Shown in pieces: positions 8,377-17,053 of a stretch of DNA of 64,000 nt. The DNA comes from Luteimonas panaciterrae. Its GTDB lineage: Bacteria > Pseudomonadota > Gammaproteobacteria > Xanthomonadales > Xanthomonadaceae. The DNA is taken from positions 310,001 through 374,000 of the forward strand of contig NZ_JAJAVH010000001.1 in NCBI RefSeq assembly GCF_020511115.1. Direction: 5' to 3'. Position numbers and translations under genes: made by a program. The notes beneath the pieces were generated by a model that was given only the letters and a program-made list of their open reading frames with translations, ran no database searches and had not been told where the DNA came from. The first letter of the stretch is position 1, and each line of letters starts with the position of its first letter.

Positions 8377-8456
8377 GTGGAATCTGCCGAAAAGAAAGAA
8401 GCGCAGATTCTAGAAAAGATTCGAGGGCGGCCGTTATGGACGCGCGCAAGGATTCG

Positions 8457-9248
8457 CTAAGTGTCGGCGCCCGAGCGATCGTCGCGCGGTGGGAAACGCA
8501 GCACGACGCCGCGCGGTTCCTCCTGGCGCTGCCACAACACCGGCACTTCCTGCGGGCGTTCCGGCTCGAACTGATCGCGATCGGTGCGCGCGGCTTCCTC
8601 GGCCAGTTCTTCCTCGATCTCCCAGCTGTACTTGTGCCGCGGCGCCTGCGGATCGCGTTGGCGGAACAGGAAGGCCGATACCGCGCCGGCCAGCGCCCCG
8701 CCCAGATGCGATTGCCACGACACGCCCGGCTCGCGCGGCAGGATCGTCAGCAGCATGCCGCCGTAGAGCAGGAACGCGATCATCGCCGCGGCGATGGCGG
8801 GGCGGTCGCGGCGCAGCAGGCCAAGGAAGAACACCAGGAACATCAGCCCGTGCGTGAGCCCGCTGGCGCCCAGATGATGCGAGCCGGCCGCACCGAGCAG
8901 CCACGCGCCCAGTCCCGAGCCCAGCCAGATCAGCGGGATCGCGCGCAGCGTCGCGCGCGGGTAGACGCTGCCGGCGAGTGTGCCGAGCAGCAGCAGCGAT
9001 ACCGCATTGGCACCCAGGTGCTCGAGCGAGCCGTGCAGGAGCGGTGCGGTCAGCAGGCCCAGCAGTCCCGAGACGGACTGCGGCACCACGGTCAAAGGTT
9101 CCCAGTCGAAGGCCGTCTGCGCCGCGAACATGGCCGCGAGCAGCAGCACGAACGCCAGGCTGAGATTGAGCGCCCGCAGCAACCGGGCGCGGTCGGCCTT
9201 GCGCTGGGCCGGGGTGTCGGGCGGGGCTTCCGGCATCTCGAGGTGCAT
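8457..9248 (-). CDS. Rhomboid-family intramembrane serine protease
   Basis: A 263-residue polytopic membrane protein with about six hydrophobic segments between residues 25 and 195. It cleaves transmembrane substrates inside the lipid bilayer. The catalytic Ser-His dyad is visible: S129 in GASGLTHG and H181 in SHLGGALAG; H77 and N81 in HLGAN form the oxyanion side. The C-terminal 65 residues are a charged cytoplasmic tail rich in Glu and Arg that ends near RSGADT. The start at 9248 gives MHLEMPEAPP; an alternative is the next Met at 9236, and neither has a strong ribosome-binding site. A much longer ORF upstream was rejected because it would run across the divergent rlmI gene. Confidence 0.92.
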   Translation of the reverse strand: MHLEMPEAPPDTPAQRKADRARLLRALNLSLAFVLLLAAMFAAQTAFDWEPLTVVPQSVSGLLGLLTAPLLHGSLEHLGANAVSLLLLGTLAGSVYPRATLRAIPLIWLGSGLGAWLLGAAGSHHLGASGLTHGLMFLVFFLGLLRRDRPAIAAAMIAFLLYGGMLLTILPREPGVSWQSHLGGALAGAVSAFLFRQRDPQAPRHKYSWEIEEELAEEAARTDRDQFEPERPQEVPVLWQRQEEPRGVVLRFPPRDDRSGADT

Positions 9249-9425
9249 GAGCGAGCAATGGCGGCGGAATCGGCCGGATGCAAGACCGCGTTTCCGGGTC
9301 CTTTTTGGGAGAAAGCGTCCCAACGTCGCGAAATGCGTGGAGAAGTTCCACGCCACGGCGCCATTTCGTCCCCTTCGATCCGGTGGAAAACGGGGATCAA
9401 GGGCTCGTCTCGCTAAAATAGCCGG

Positions 9426-10595
9426 ATGACCGACGCCCTCCCCAACATCCGCCTCAAGAACGCCTGGAGATCCAATCACCCCTGGATCTTCCAGAAACTG
9501 GTCGACAAGCCCGCCGTCCGGCCCAAGCCGGGCAGCATCGTCGACGTGGTGGGTGTCGACGGCGTGTGGATCGGCCGCGGCTTCTACAACGGCCATTCGC
9601 GCATCGCATTGCGCATCCTGGAAACCGATCCCGATGCGGTCATGGATGCGGCCTGGTTCACCGCGAAGATCGGCGAGGCGGTGCGCCTGCGTCGCGAGGT
9701 GCTGAAGCTCGACGAGGTCTCCGACGCCTGGCGCGTGGTGCATAGCGAGGGCGACGGCCTGTCCGGCCTCGTCGTCGACCGCTACGGCGATCTGCTCGTG
9801 GTCGAATTCTTCAGCGCCGGCATGTTCCGCCATCGCGAATGGATCTACGACGCGCTGCGACAGCACTTCCCCGGCGCGCGCTTCCACAGCTTCGCCGACG
9901 AGCACGTGCAGAAGCAGGAAAGCTTCGACTTTCGCGGCAGCGAGCCGGCGTCACCGTCCGTCATCACCGAATACGGCGTGAAGTTCCGCGCTGATCCCGC
10001 CGGTGCGCACAAGACCGGCTTCTTCGCCGACCAGCGCGACAACCGGCAATGGCTGTCGCAGCAGGTCGCGGGCAAGCGCGTGCTCGATCTGTGCTGCAAC
10101 ACCGGCGGCTTCGGCGTGTACGCGGCGGTGCGCGGTGCCAGCGAGGTGGTCGGCATCGACATCGACGAGGACGTGCTCGAGATCGCCCGCGGCAACGCCA
10201 AGCTCAACGACGTGCGTGTGCGCTTCGTGCAGGCCGACATCTTCCCGTGGCTGCGCGATGCCGCCAACAACGGCGAACGCTTCGACGTGGTGATCCTCGA
10301 TCCGGCCAAGATGACGCGCGATCGCGAACAGGTGATCACCGCGCTGAAGAAATATCTCGACATGAACAAGCTCGCGCTCGGCGTGGTGAAGCCGGGCGGC
10401 CTGTTCGCGACCTTCTCCTGCACGGGCCTGGTGAGCGAGGAACAGTTCCTCGACATGCTGCGCCGCGCCGCGTTCTACGCAGGCCGCACGGTGCAGGTGT
10501 TGAAGGTGGCTGGCGCCGGTGCCGACCATCCGTTCCTCGCGCATGTGCCGGAATCGCGCTACCTCAAGGCGGTGTTCTGCCGCGTGCTCGATTAG
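9426..10595 (+). CDS. rlmI: 23S rRNA m5C1962-type methyltransferase, RlmI family
   Basis: A 389-residue class I S-adenosylmethionine-dependent RNA methyltransferase. An N-terminal PUA-like RNA-binding domain (residues 1-80, IRLKNAWRSNHPWIFQKL, RGFYNGHSRIALRIL) is followed by a central EEHD-like region and a Rossmann methyltransferase domain: motif I VLDLCCNTGGFGVYA, motif IV VILDPAKM, and a late Cys in FSCTGLVSEEQF. That Cys corresponds to the catalytic Cys of the SCS motif in RlmI. The usual DPP motif is DPA here, and SCS is SCT; both are mild deviations. It acts on 23S rRNA during ribosome assembly. It is divergent from the rhomboid gene across 177 bases in which I see no clear promoter. 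Confidence 0.9.
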   Translation: MTDALPNIRLKNAWRSNHPWIFQKLVDKPAVRPKPGSIVDVVGVDGVWIGRGFYNGHSRIALRILETDPDAVMDAAWFTAKIGEAVRLRREVLKLDEVSDAWRVVHSEGDGLSGLVVDRYGDLLVVEFFSAGMFRHREWIYDALRQHFPGARFHSFADEHVQKQESFDFRGSEPASPSVITEYGVKFRADPAGAHKTGFFADQRDNRQWLSQQVAGKRVLDLCCNTGGFGVYAAVRGASEVVGIDIDEDVLEIARGNAKLNDVRVRFVQADIFPWLRDAANNGERFDVVILDPAKMTRDREQVITALKKYLDMNKLALGVVKPGGLFATFSCTGLVSEEQFLDMLRRAAFYAGRTVQVLKVAGAGADHPFLAHVPESRYLKAVFCRVLD

Positions 10596-10632
10596 CGCGG
10601 GCTCGATTAAAGCGAGCCTGGATGCAGGCGGC

Positions 10633-10956
10633 TCAGGGCGCGTTGGCCTGCATCGTCTCCAACTGCTTCTGGCACGTCGCGAGATCGGTGAACACCATGT
10701 ATTCGATGTCGTCATTGACCTCGCAGAGGTAGCTCGGCACCGTGCCGGTGAACCCGCCTTCGGCGGAATGCTTGCAACGCTGGAAGCGCGCGCGCAGCTT
10801 CGGGCCGATCTTGGTGCAGCGCGCGGATTCCGGATGCAGCCAGTCGAAGCCGTACTTGCCGGCGGACAGCGCGACCGGCTCGACGGCGATAGAAGACGAC
10901 GAGGCGCTGAACATCGCGGCGAACGAGGCCGCCAGTGCGAAAACGCCGAGACGCAT
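10633..10956 (-). CDS. Small exported protein of unknown function
   Basis: A 107-residue protein with a signal peptide (MRLGVFALAASFAAMFSASSSS, likely cut near IAVEP) and four cysteines in the mature part (ARCTK, QRCKH, YLCEV, ATCQK), probably forming two disulfides in the periplasm. The start at 10956 is backed by GGAAGGA eight bases upstream. A longer frame extends to 11082 but has no ribosome-binding site. No family recognised. It converges with rlmI; a short inverted repeat (GGCTCG/CGAGCC, 10600-10618) sits between the two stops without a T tract. Confidence 0.7.
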   Translation of the reverse strand: MRLGVFALAASFAAMFSASSSSIAVEPVALSAGKYGFDWLHPESARCTKIGPKLRARFQRCKHSAEGGFTGTVPSYLCEVNDDIEYMVFTDLATCQKQLETMQANAP

Positions 10957-11133
10957 GAGTTCGGGTCCTTCCGATCGATCGACGGCCCAGGATGGAGGAG
11001 CGGCCGCAGGCGCGCAAGCGCCGGAGGGGCGCGTCAGCGCGGGCTTGGCGATCGATTCTCCAGCCCTTGAAGGCCCACGCACCCAGGTGGCGCCGTTCGC
11101 AGCCCGTGTGACGGGGGCGACTACACTATCCGC

Positions 11134-12474
11134 ATGCCCGCCACCGAACTCCTGCTGATTCTGCTCGTCATCGGCGTCCTCGCCGTAATCGTGCTGCTGA
11201 TCGTCCTGCTGCTGCGCAAGCCCGAACGCGTGCTGGAAGCGGCCTTGCGCGAGGAGCAGCGCAGCGGTCGCAGCGAACTGCGCGAGCAGCTCGACAGCCT
11301 GTCGGCGGCGCAGGAGCAGCGCATCGAGGGATTCGGCGCGCGCCTGACCGATCTGAGCACGCGCACGGACCAGCGCCTGGACGTGTTGCGCGAAGCCCTG
11401 ACCGAGGACGCGCGCAAGGCACGCACCGAAGGCGCGGAACTGCAGCAGCGCTTCGCCGATGTGCTCGGCCAGCGCCTGAACGAACTGACCCAGCGCAACG
11501 AGCAGCGCATCGGCGAGATGCGCGCGACGCTCGAACAGAAACTGCGCGAACTGCAGACCGACAACGCCGCGAAGCTCGAACAGATGCGCGAGACCGTCGA
11601 CGAGAAATTGCAGACGACGCTGGAAACGCGCCTGGGCGCCTCCTTCAAGCTCGTTTCCGAACGCCTCGAGCAGGTGCAGCGTGGCCTGGGCGAGATGCAG
11701 CAGCTAGCCACCGGCGTCGGCGACCTCAAGCGCGTGCTGAGCAACGTCAAGACGCGCGGCATCTTCGGTGAAGTGCAATTGGCGGCGCTGCTGGAGCAGG
11801 TGCTGACCATCGAGCAGTACGAAACCAACTGTGCCACCGTGCCGGGCAGCAACGAGCGCGTCGAGTTCGCGGTGAAACTGCCGGGGCCGCGCGACGATGC
11901 GCCGGTGCTGTTGCCGATCGATGCCAAGTTTCCGCGCGAGGACTACGAGCGTCTGCTGGATGCGCAGGAGCGCGGCGACCTCGAAGCAGTCGCGGTGGCC
12001 GCCGCCGCGCTCGAGCGGCAGGTGCGGGTGGAGGCCAAGCGCATCCGCGACAAATATCTGGCGCCGCCGCATACGACCGATTTCGGATTGCTGTTCCTGC
12101 CCATCGAAGGGCTGTACGCGGAAACGCTGCGGCGCCCGGGCCTGTTCGATTCGTTGCAGCGCGACTATCGCGTCACGCTGGTCGGGCCGACCACGCTGCT
12201 GGCGCTGCTCAACAGTCTGCAGATGGGTTTCCGCACACTGGCGATCGAGAAGCGTTCCGGCGAGATCCGGCAGTTGCTCGGCGCGGTGAAGGCGGAGTTC
12301 GGGAAATTCGCCGGCGTGCTGGAGAAGGCGCGCGATCAACTCGATACGGTGCGCAACAGCATCGACAAGGCCGGCGTGCGCACGCGGGCGATCGAGAAGC
12401 AGCTCAAGGGCGTGGAGACGTTGCCGGCCGCGGAGGCGCAGCAGCTGTTAGGGAACGACACCGAGTCCGAATAA
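11134..12474 (+). CDS. rmuC: RmuC-family DNA recombination protein
   Basis: A 446-residue protein with the RmuC layout: an N-terminal transmembrane helix (residues about 5-28), a long coiled coil rich in Glu, Arg, Gln and Leu (about 30-190), then the conserved RmuC nuclease-like domain (GIFGEVQLAALLEQVL, LPIDAKFPREDYERLL, LPIEGLYAETLRRPGLF, GPTTLLALLNSLQMGFR). RmuC limits inversions and rearrangements at short inverted repeats in E. coli. That may matter here because the gene is followed directly by a 100-bp palindromic repeat element. It is transcribed alone, with no partner overlap. Confidence 0.93.
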   Translation: MPATELLLILLVIGVLAVIVLLIVLLLRKPERVLEAALREEQRSGRSELREQLDSLSAAQEQRIEGFGARLTDLSTRTDQRLDVLREALTEDARKARTEGAELQQRFADVLGQRLNELTQRNEQRIGEMRATLEQKLRELQTDNAAKLEQMRETVDEKLQTTLETRLGASFKLVSERLEQVQRGLGEMQQLATGVGDLKRVLSNVKTRGIFGEVQLAALLEQVLTIEQYETNCATVPGSNERVEFAVKLPGPRDDAPVLLPIDAKFPREDYERLLDAQERGDLEAVAVAAAALERQVRVEAKRIRDKYLAPPHTTDFGLLFLPIEGLYAETLRRPGLFDSLQRDYRVTLVGPTTLLALLNSLQMGFRTLAIEKRSGEIRQLLGAVKAEFGKFAGVLEKARDQLDTVRNSIDKAGVRTRAIEKQLKGVETLPAAEAQQLLGNDTESE

Positions 12475-12492
12475 TTAGGCGCGGACCTGTCG

Positions 12493-12592
12493 CTCGTCAT
12501 TCCCGCGAAGGCGGGAATCCAAGGACGTTCGTGCCGTCGCGATAAAACCCACAGCAAAGTCCATGGATTCCCGCCTTCGCGGGAATGACGAG
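12493..12592. repeat. 100-bp composite palindromic repeat, complete copy
   Basis: Two arms of 29 bases in perfect inverted orientation (12493-12521 and 12564-12592, beginning CTCGTCATTCCCGCG) flank a 42-base core. Each arm is itself a hairpin. The core ends share CCAAGGACGTTCG and AAAGTCCATGGATTCCC with the copy at 57275, so both are copies of one REP/MITE-like element, not chance hairpins. It lies between the converging rmuC and mlaA genes and may serve as a bidirectional terminator. Confidence 0.85.
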
Positions 12593-12624
12593 CAAAATCG
12601 AGCCCTGGGCAATCGACTGCCGGA

Positions 12625-13740
12625 TCAGGGTACCGACGTCCCCGGCACGATCGGCATCACATCCACCGGCACGGTGGTGTTGTCCTGATCGTCCTGCAGG
12701 TAGTCCGGCAGGGCTTCGTCCTGCTGCTTCTTGCGGGTGCTGTCGTTGAAGATCTGATAGTTGCGGCGTTGCAGCCAGGCATCGCGCACCAGCGAGTAGT
12801 CGTCGGCAGCGCCTTCGCGAATCTCGTCGACCGCGAACAGCTTGGTGCGCACGTCCACCAGCTGCAGGCCCTGCAGGAAGACGCGGGCCTTGTCGTTCTC
12901 CACCTGTCGCAACGGCGAGAGCGGCGCGTCGCCGACCAGGCCGAAGGTATCGCGCACGGTACGCGGACCGAACAGCGGCAGTTCGACGTAGCGCGAACGC
13001 TGCCAGCCCCACACGCCGAGCGTCTGGCCGAAGTCCTCGCTCTTGTTCGGGACCTTGCCACGGGTGGCGGGATCGAAGATGCCGCCGATGCCGATGGTGG
13101 AGTTGATCAGGAAGCGGCCGAGCGAATCCCAGGCCTGCTTCGGCTTGCCCTGCAGCAGCGCGTTGAACGCGCTGACCGGCTGGCCGAGGTTGTTGAAGAA
13201 GTTGCTCACGCCCAGACGCACCGGGCGCGGCACCACTTTCACGTAGGCCTTGGCGAGTGGCTTGGCGACGCCGCGGTCGACGGCGTTGTTGAAGCGATGC
13301 ACCTTGCGGTTCCACTTCTCCCACGGGTCGAAGCTCTGCGGCTGCTCGGCGGGCGTGGGCAGGGTGGAATCGGCGACGGGGTCGTAAGGGGCCTGCTGCT
13401 GCGAGCCGTAGATCGCGGCGCTGTCCTGTTCCGCCTGCGTGGGCGTGCCGGTGCTTGCGGGCGCGGAGGCGTTCGCATCCTGTGCGGCGGCGGATGTCGC
13501 TTCCGTGGCGGGCGTGGCCTGACTGTCCGAAGCGACAGGCGGATTCGTGGACGGCTCCGTCGCCGAAGTCGCTGCCTCGGCTGGCGCCGTCTGCGCGGTG
13601 GCGGTCTCGCTCTGCACCGGGGTCGACGTCGCCGCGTTGTCGCGCACGCCGCCCTGTCCCGCGCAGGCACTCGCCAACAGCGCCGCTGCTAGGACCGTTG
13701 ACAGGCCGCCGATGCGGCGGAGGGATGAAATAGGGGTCAT
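12625..13740 (-). CDS. mlaA: MlaA/VacJ outer-membrane lipoprotein
   Basis: Outer-membrane component of the Mla pathway, which removes misplaced phospholipids from the outer leaflet. The 371-residue protein starts MTPISSLRRIGG at 13740, eight bases after GGAG, and has lipobox LLASAC. A low-complexity Ala/Thr/Ser/Pro/Gln linker of about 90 residues follows. Then comes the MlaA domain from DPWEKWNRKVHRFNNAVDRG to about SLVRDAWLQRRNYQIFND. The protein is about 120 residues longer than E. coli MlaA because of the linker and a C-terminal tail (QDDQDNTTVPVD). It is the last gene of the mla operon, 37 bases after mlaB; in E. coli mlaA is unlinked. Confidence 0.95.
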   Translation of the reverse strand: MTPISSLRRIGGLSTVLAAALLASACAGQGGVRDNAATSTPVQSETATAQTAPAEAATSATEPSTNPPVASDSQATPATEATSAAAQDANASAPASTGTPTQAEQDSAAIYGSQQQAPYDPVADSTLPTPAEQPQSFDPWEKWNRKVHRFNNAVDRGVAKPLAKAYVKVVPRPVRLGVSNFFNNLGQPVSAFNALLQGKPKQAWDSLGRFLINSTIGIGGIFDPATRGKVPNKSEDFGQTLGVWGWQRSRYVELPLFGPRTVRDTFGLVGDAPLSPLRQVENDKARVFLQGLQLVDVRTKLFAVDEIREGAADDYSLVRDAWLQRRNYQIFNDSTRKKQQDEALPDYLQDDQDNTTVPVDVMPIVPGTSVP

Positions 13741-13777
13741 GGAGCACTCCGTCGCGAACATCGTGGGGAAAAACCGA

Positions 13778-14074
13778 TCAAGCCGCCGCGAAGGCCAGGT
13801 TCGGGGTCAGTCGATAAGCAGCACGCAGTTCGGCCAGGCCGGCGGGGTCGCCATCGATCGTGACCTCGGCGCCGGCGCGCGCGGCCAGTTCCGCCAGCAG
13901 CGCCAGGCCGGCGCTGTCCAGGCGATCCACCGCGCGCAGGTCGAGCCGGCGCACGCCGGCCGGCGCGCCGATCTGCTTCCACAGGGCGGTGACGCCGCCA
14001 CGCAGCAGCGCGCCGCTGAAAATCAGCGCGTCGCCGTCGCGGCGGACCTGGGAAGCAGTGGCGGCGGAGGTCAT
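13778..14074 (-). CDS. mlaB: MlaB-like STAS-domain protein
   Basis: A 98-residue STAS-domain protein (LIFSGALLRGGVTALWKQ, then RRLDLRAVDRLDSAGLALL with the conserved DSAG loop). MlaB binds the ATPase MlaF and regulates the MlaFEDB ABC transporter on the cytoplasmic side of the inner membrane. It lies 10 bases after mlaC. Sequence similarity among MlaB proteins is low, so identity rests mainly on the DSAG motif, size and operon position. Confidence 0.88.
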   Translation of the reverse strand: MTSAATASQVRRDGDALIFSGALLRGGVTALWKQIGAPAGVRRLDLRAVDRLDSAGLALLAELAARAGAEVTIDGDPAGLAELRAAYRLTPNLAFAAA

Positions 14075-14084
14075 GGCGGGCGGC

Positions 14085-14762
14085 TTATTTCTTATTGCGA
14101 TCGGTGGGCGCCGCCTGCAGCTGGCCGCTGCGCAGCTCGGCCGCCACCTGCGGGATCGACTTGCGCTGCAGCTCGCCGTCGAACTGCTGACGGAAGGTCT
14201 GCACGAACGACACCCCTTCCACCATCACGTCGAACACCTTCCACTGCCCGCCGCTCTGACGCAGCAGGTAGTCGACCGGAATGGCATCGCCGCCGCTGCG
14301 CAGCAGCTCGCTCGACACCTTCACGCCGAGCCCGCGCGGCAGCGGCGTCTCGGCCGTCACGCGCACGCGCAGCTGCGTGTTGAAGTCGAGCAGCGAGGAG
14401 CCGTAGCGCTGCATCAGGCCATCGGCGAGGGCATCGGCGAAGGTCTTGATGTCGGCGTCGGAGGCGCCGCGGCCGTGGCGGCCCAGCACCTGTCGCGCCG
14501 CGTAGTCGCGGTCGAAGATGTTGTTGAACTCGGTCATCACGAACTGGCGCAGCGCCGCGCGGTTGCGCGTGAACTCGGCGCGGCGGCTTTCCAGCGTGGA
14601 CAGGATGCGCTGGCTGTTGTCGAGCACCAGCTTGCTGGGCGAACCCTGCGTGCTGACGGCAGGCGCGGTGGCTTTCGCGGCGGACTGCGCCAGCGCGAGG
14701 CCGGGCGCCGCGACGAGCAGCGAGGCTGCGATCAGGAGGGACAGCGCGTTACGTTTCATCAT
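14085..14762 (-). CDS. mlaC: MlaC, periplasmic phospholipid carrier
   Basis: A 225-residue periplasmic protein with signal peptide MKRNALSLLIAASLLVAAPG...ALA. The body has the MlaC/Ttg2D fold marks: LLARD-like FDRDYAARQVLG, ELLLQRYGSSLL-type segment (ALADGLMQRYGSSLL) and the C-terminal WKVFDVMVEGVSFVQTFRQQF. It shuttles phospholipid between MlaA and MlaFEDB. The first ATG (14762) overlaps the mlaD stop as ATGATGA; either of two adjacent Met codons may be used. Translation is coupled to mlaD. Confidence 0.94.
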   Translation of the reverse strand: MMKRNALSLLIAASLLVAAPGLALAQSAAKATAPAVSTQGSPSKLVLDNSQRILSTLESRRAEFTRNRAALRQFVMTEFNNIFDRDYAARQVLGRHGRGASDADIKTFADALADGLMQRYGSSLLDFNTQLRVRVTAETPLPRGLGVKVSSELLRSGGDAIPVDYLLRQSGGQWKVFDVMVEGVSFVQTFRQQFDGELQRKSIPQVAAELRSGQLQAAPTDRNKK

Positions 14763-15295
14763 TGCGATTTCGCCTCTTCATTGGGGGCGGGGGTAGAAGA
14801 CGTGCCGGCATCACCGGCGGCGCCGGGCTTGTCGCCGCCGCCGCCGCTGAAGATGTACTTGCCGACCATCTGGATCAGGTCGACGGCTGGCGTGGTGAAT
14901 GCGATCTCATCGCCCGGTTTCAAGGACTCCGGATCGCCGCCCGGCTGCAGGCCGACGTAGCTGTCGCCGAGCAGGCCGTTGCTGAGGATGCTGGCCGAGG
15001 TGTCGGCGGACAGATCGTTGTAGCGGCTGTCGATGGCCAGCGTGGCCACCGAATCCAGGCGCTTGGGATCCAGGCCGATGCTGTCGACCCGGCCGATGGT
15101 GACGCCACCGATCTTCACCGGCGCCATCGGACGCAGCTGGCCGACGTTGGTGAAACGCGCCTTCAGCTCGTAGGTATCGCCGCTGAAGCCGAAGCGGCCG
15201 TTGGTGGAGGCGATCGCCAGCACGAGCAGTGAGCCCAGCGCCAACAGGAGGAAGGCGCCGACGGCGAATTCGAGACGGGGACCGCGGGTACTCAT
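14759..15295 (-). CDS. mlaD: MlaD, MCE-domain subunit of the phospholipid ABC transporter
   Basis: A 178-residue protein with one N-terminal transmembrane helix (residues about 8-28), then an MCE domain (YELKARFTNVGQLRPMAPVK, GGVTIGRV) that forms a hexameric lipid-conducting ring in the periplasm. The C-terminus is a Gly/Asp/Ala-rich disordered tail. It lies 4 bases after mlaE and overlaps mlaC by four bases. Confidence 0.94.
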   Translation of the reverse strand: MSTRGPRLEFAVGAFLLLALGSLLVLAIASTNGRFGFSGDTYELKARFTNVGQLRPMAPVKIGGVTIGRVDSIGLDPKRLDSVATLAIDSRYNDLSADTSASILSNGLLGDSYVGLQPGGDPESLKPGDEIAFTTPAVDLIQMVGKYIFSGGGGDKPGAAGDAGTSSTPAPNEEAKSQ

Positions 15296-15299
15296 GGAC

Positions 15300-16049
15300 T
15301 CACCTGAACAATAGGGCAGACAGGACGAAATTGAACATCAGCACCAGCAACGATGCGTTCACCACAGCGCGTGTGGTGGCCACCGAGGTGCCCTCGATGG
15401 TCGGTTCGGCGTGGTAGCCGACGTAGCAGGCCACCATCGCGGCGACGCCGCCGAACACGGCCGATTTCTCGAACGCCACCAGGAAGTCGTGGCGGAAATC
15501 GACCGCATCCTTGAGCACCTGCCAGAACGTGCCGGCGTCGATGCCGAGCACGTGCACGGCCTCGAAGTAGCTGGCGGTGATGCCGAGGCTGCAGAAGAAG
15601 CCGGTGAGCAGCGGCACGGTGAGCACCGCGGCCCAGAAGCGCGGCGCGACCGCCTTGGCGACCGGATCGATCGCCATCAGGCCGAGCGCGGTGACCTGGT
15701 CGGTGGCGCGCATCAGGCCGAGCTCGGCGGCGATCGAGGAGCCGGCGCGGCCGACGAACAATAGCGCCGTCAGCACCGGCGCCAGCTCGCGGTACAGACC
15801 CAGGCCGACCAGGGCGCTGATCTGGCCGGCGGCGCCGTAGGTTTCCAGCGCGCGATAGCCGAGCAGCGTGACCGACAAACCGACGAAGGCGCCGCCGACG
15901 GCGATGATCGGCAGGCTGCGCGCGCCGATCTTGTAGATCTCGCGGATGAGTTCGGCGAAGAAATCGGCGGTCGGCTTCGAGGCACGCAGCACCGACAGCG
16001 AGAACAGCCCGGCGCGGCCGAGCGAACGGGTGGCGGCGACGAACGCCAT
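15300..16049 (-). CDS. mlaE: MlaE, permease of the phospholipid ABC transporter
   Basis: A 249-residue inner-membrane permease with five to six hydrophobic segments and the MlaE hallmarks: GLSVTLLGYRALETYGAAGQI, VGLGLYRELAPVLTALLFVGRAGSSIAAELG (in part) and a C-terminal VNASLLVLMFNFVLSALLF. The ATG at 16049 overlaps the mlaF stop by one base (TAATG). It pairs with MlaF, MlaD and MlaB at the inner membrane. Confidence 0.95.
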   Translation of the reverse strand: MAFVAATRSLGRAGLFSLSVLRASKPTADFFAELIREIYKIGARSLPIIAVGGAFVGLSVTLLGYRALETYGAAGQISALVGLGLYRELAPVLTALLFVGRAGSSIAAELGLMRATDQVTALGLMAIDPVAKAVAPRFWAAVLTVPLLTGFFCSLGITASYFEAVHVLGIDAGTFWQVLKDAVDFRHDFLVAFEKSAVFGGVAAMVACYVGYHAEPTIEGTSVATTRAVVNASLLVLMFNFVLSALLFR

Positions 16050-16882
16050 TACGCGGCCTCCGTGCGGGATGCGCTGTCGAATGCGATAGGGCCGTCCGGC
16101 TCGCCGCGCAGGAACTGCAGCACCAGCGGGTCCTGCGTGGCCTCCAGTTCGGCCGGCGTGCCGGAGAAGACGATGCGGCCGTTGGCGATCACGATAGCGC
16201 GATCGGCCACCGGCAGCGTCTCGTGCACGTGGTGGGTGACGATGATGCTGGTGAGGCCGAGGCTGTCGTTCAAGCGCGAGATCAGGCTCATGATCACGCC
16301 GCTGGCGATCGGGTCGAGGCCGGTCAGCGGTTCATCGTAGATCATCAATGGCGGATCGAGCGCGAGTGCTCGCGCAAGGGCAACGCGCCGCGCCATGCCG
16401 CCGGACAGCTCGCGCGGATACAGATCGGCGGCGGTGCGCAGGCCGACCGCGTGCAGCTTCATGTCCACCAGGCGCCGGATCACAGGCGTCGGCAGATCGG
16501 TATGCGCGCGCAGCGGCAGCGCCACGTTCTCGGCCACGGTCAGGTCGGTGAGCAGGCCGTTGCCCTGCAGCAGCACGCCGATGCTCTTGCGCAGCTCGAG
16601 CAGGGCGCGCTGGCGCTGCGGCACGGGCTGGCCGAAGACTTCTACGCTGCCCGCGGCCGGCACCAGTTCACCGGTCAGCGCCGCCAGCAGCGTCGACTTG
16701 CCGCTGCCCGAAGGCCCCAGCACCGCCGTCACGCTGCCGCGCGGCACGGCCAGATCGATCCCGGACAGCACCGTCCGCGTGCCACGGTCCAGGCGCACGC
16801 CGGACAGGCGCACGGCGAGAGCGCCCTCGTCGCGTTGACGACGCAACTCGATTTGCTGCGATGGCGAAAGCTCGGCGGACAT
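16049..16882 (-). CDS. mlaF: MlaF, ATPase of the phospholipid ABC transporter
   Basis: A 277-residue ABC ATPase. Walker A GPSGSGKST, Q-loop in VLLQGNGLLTDLTV, signature LSGGMARRVALARALA, Walker B LMIYDEPLTGLDP and H-loop VTHHVHE are all intact. It powers phospholipid movement through MlaE/MlaD. The start at 16882 gives MSAELSPSQQIELRRQ; a longer frame to 17008 lacks a ribosome-binding site. It is the first gene of the mla operon on the minus strand, 171 bases after corA. No clear promoter was seen in that gap, so co-transcription with corA is possible. Confidence 0.95.
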   Translation of the reverse strand: MSAELSPSQQIELRRQRDEGALAVRLSGVRLDRGTRTVLSGIDLAVPRGSVTAVLGPSGSGKSTLLAALTGELVPAAGSVEVFGQPVPQRQRALLELRKSIGVLLQGNGLLTDLTVAENVALPLRAHTDLPTPVIRRLVDMKLHAVGLRTAADLYPRELSGGMARRVALARALALDPPLMIYDEPLTGLDPIASGVIMSLISRLNDSLGLTSIIVTHHVHETLPVADRAIVIANGRIVFSGTPAELEATQDPLVLQFLRGEPDGPIAFDSASRTEAA

Positions 16883-17053
16883 GGGGTGGCTGGGTATGAA
16901 GGGGGTTTTCGCCCGAGGATACGGACGTAATCCCGCACAGCTTGGATAAACGCGGCTGAATAGGATTAAACCGGACAGTACAGGAATTATCCCCATTCCG
17001 CGCCGCACGTCACGCTGCCCGGCGCCCGGTTGTGACAGGGCGCCGGCATGGAT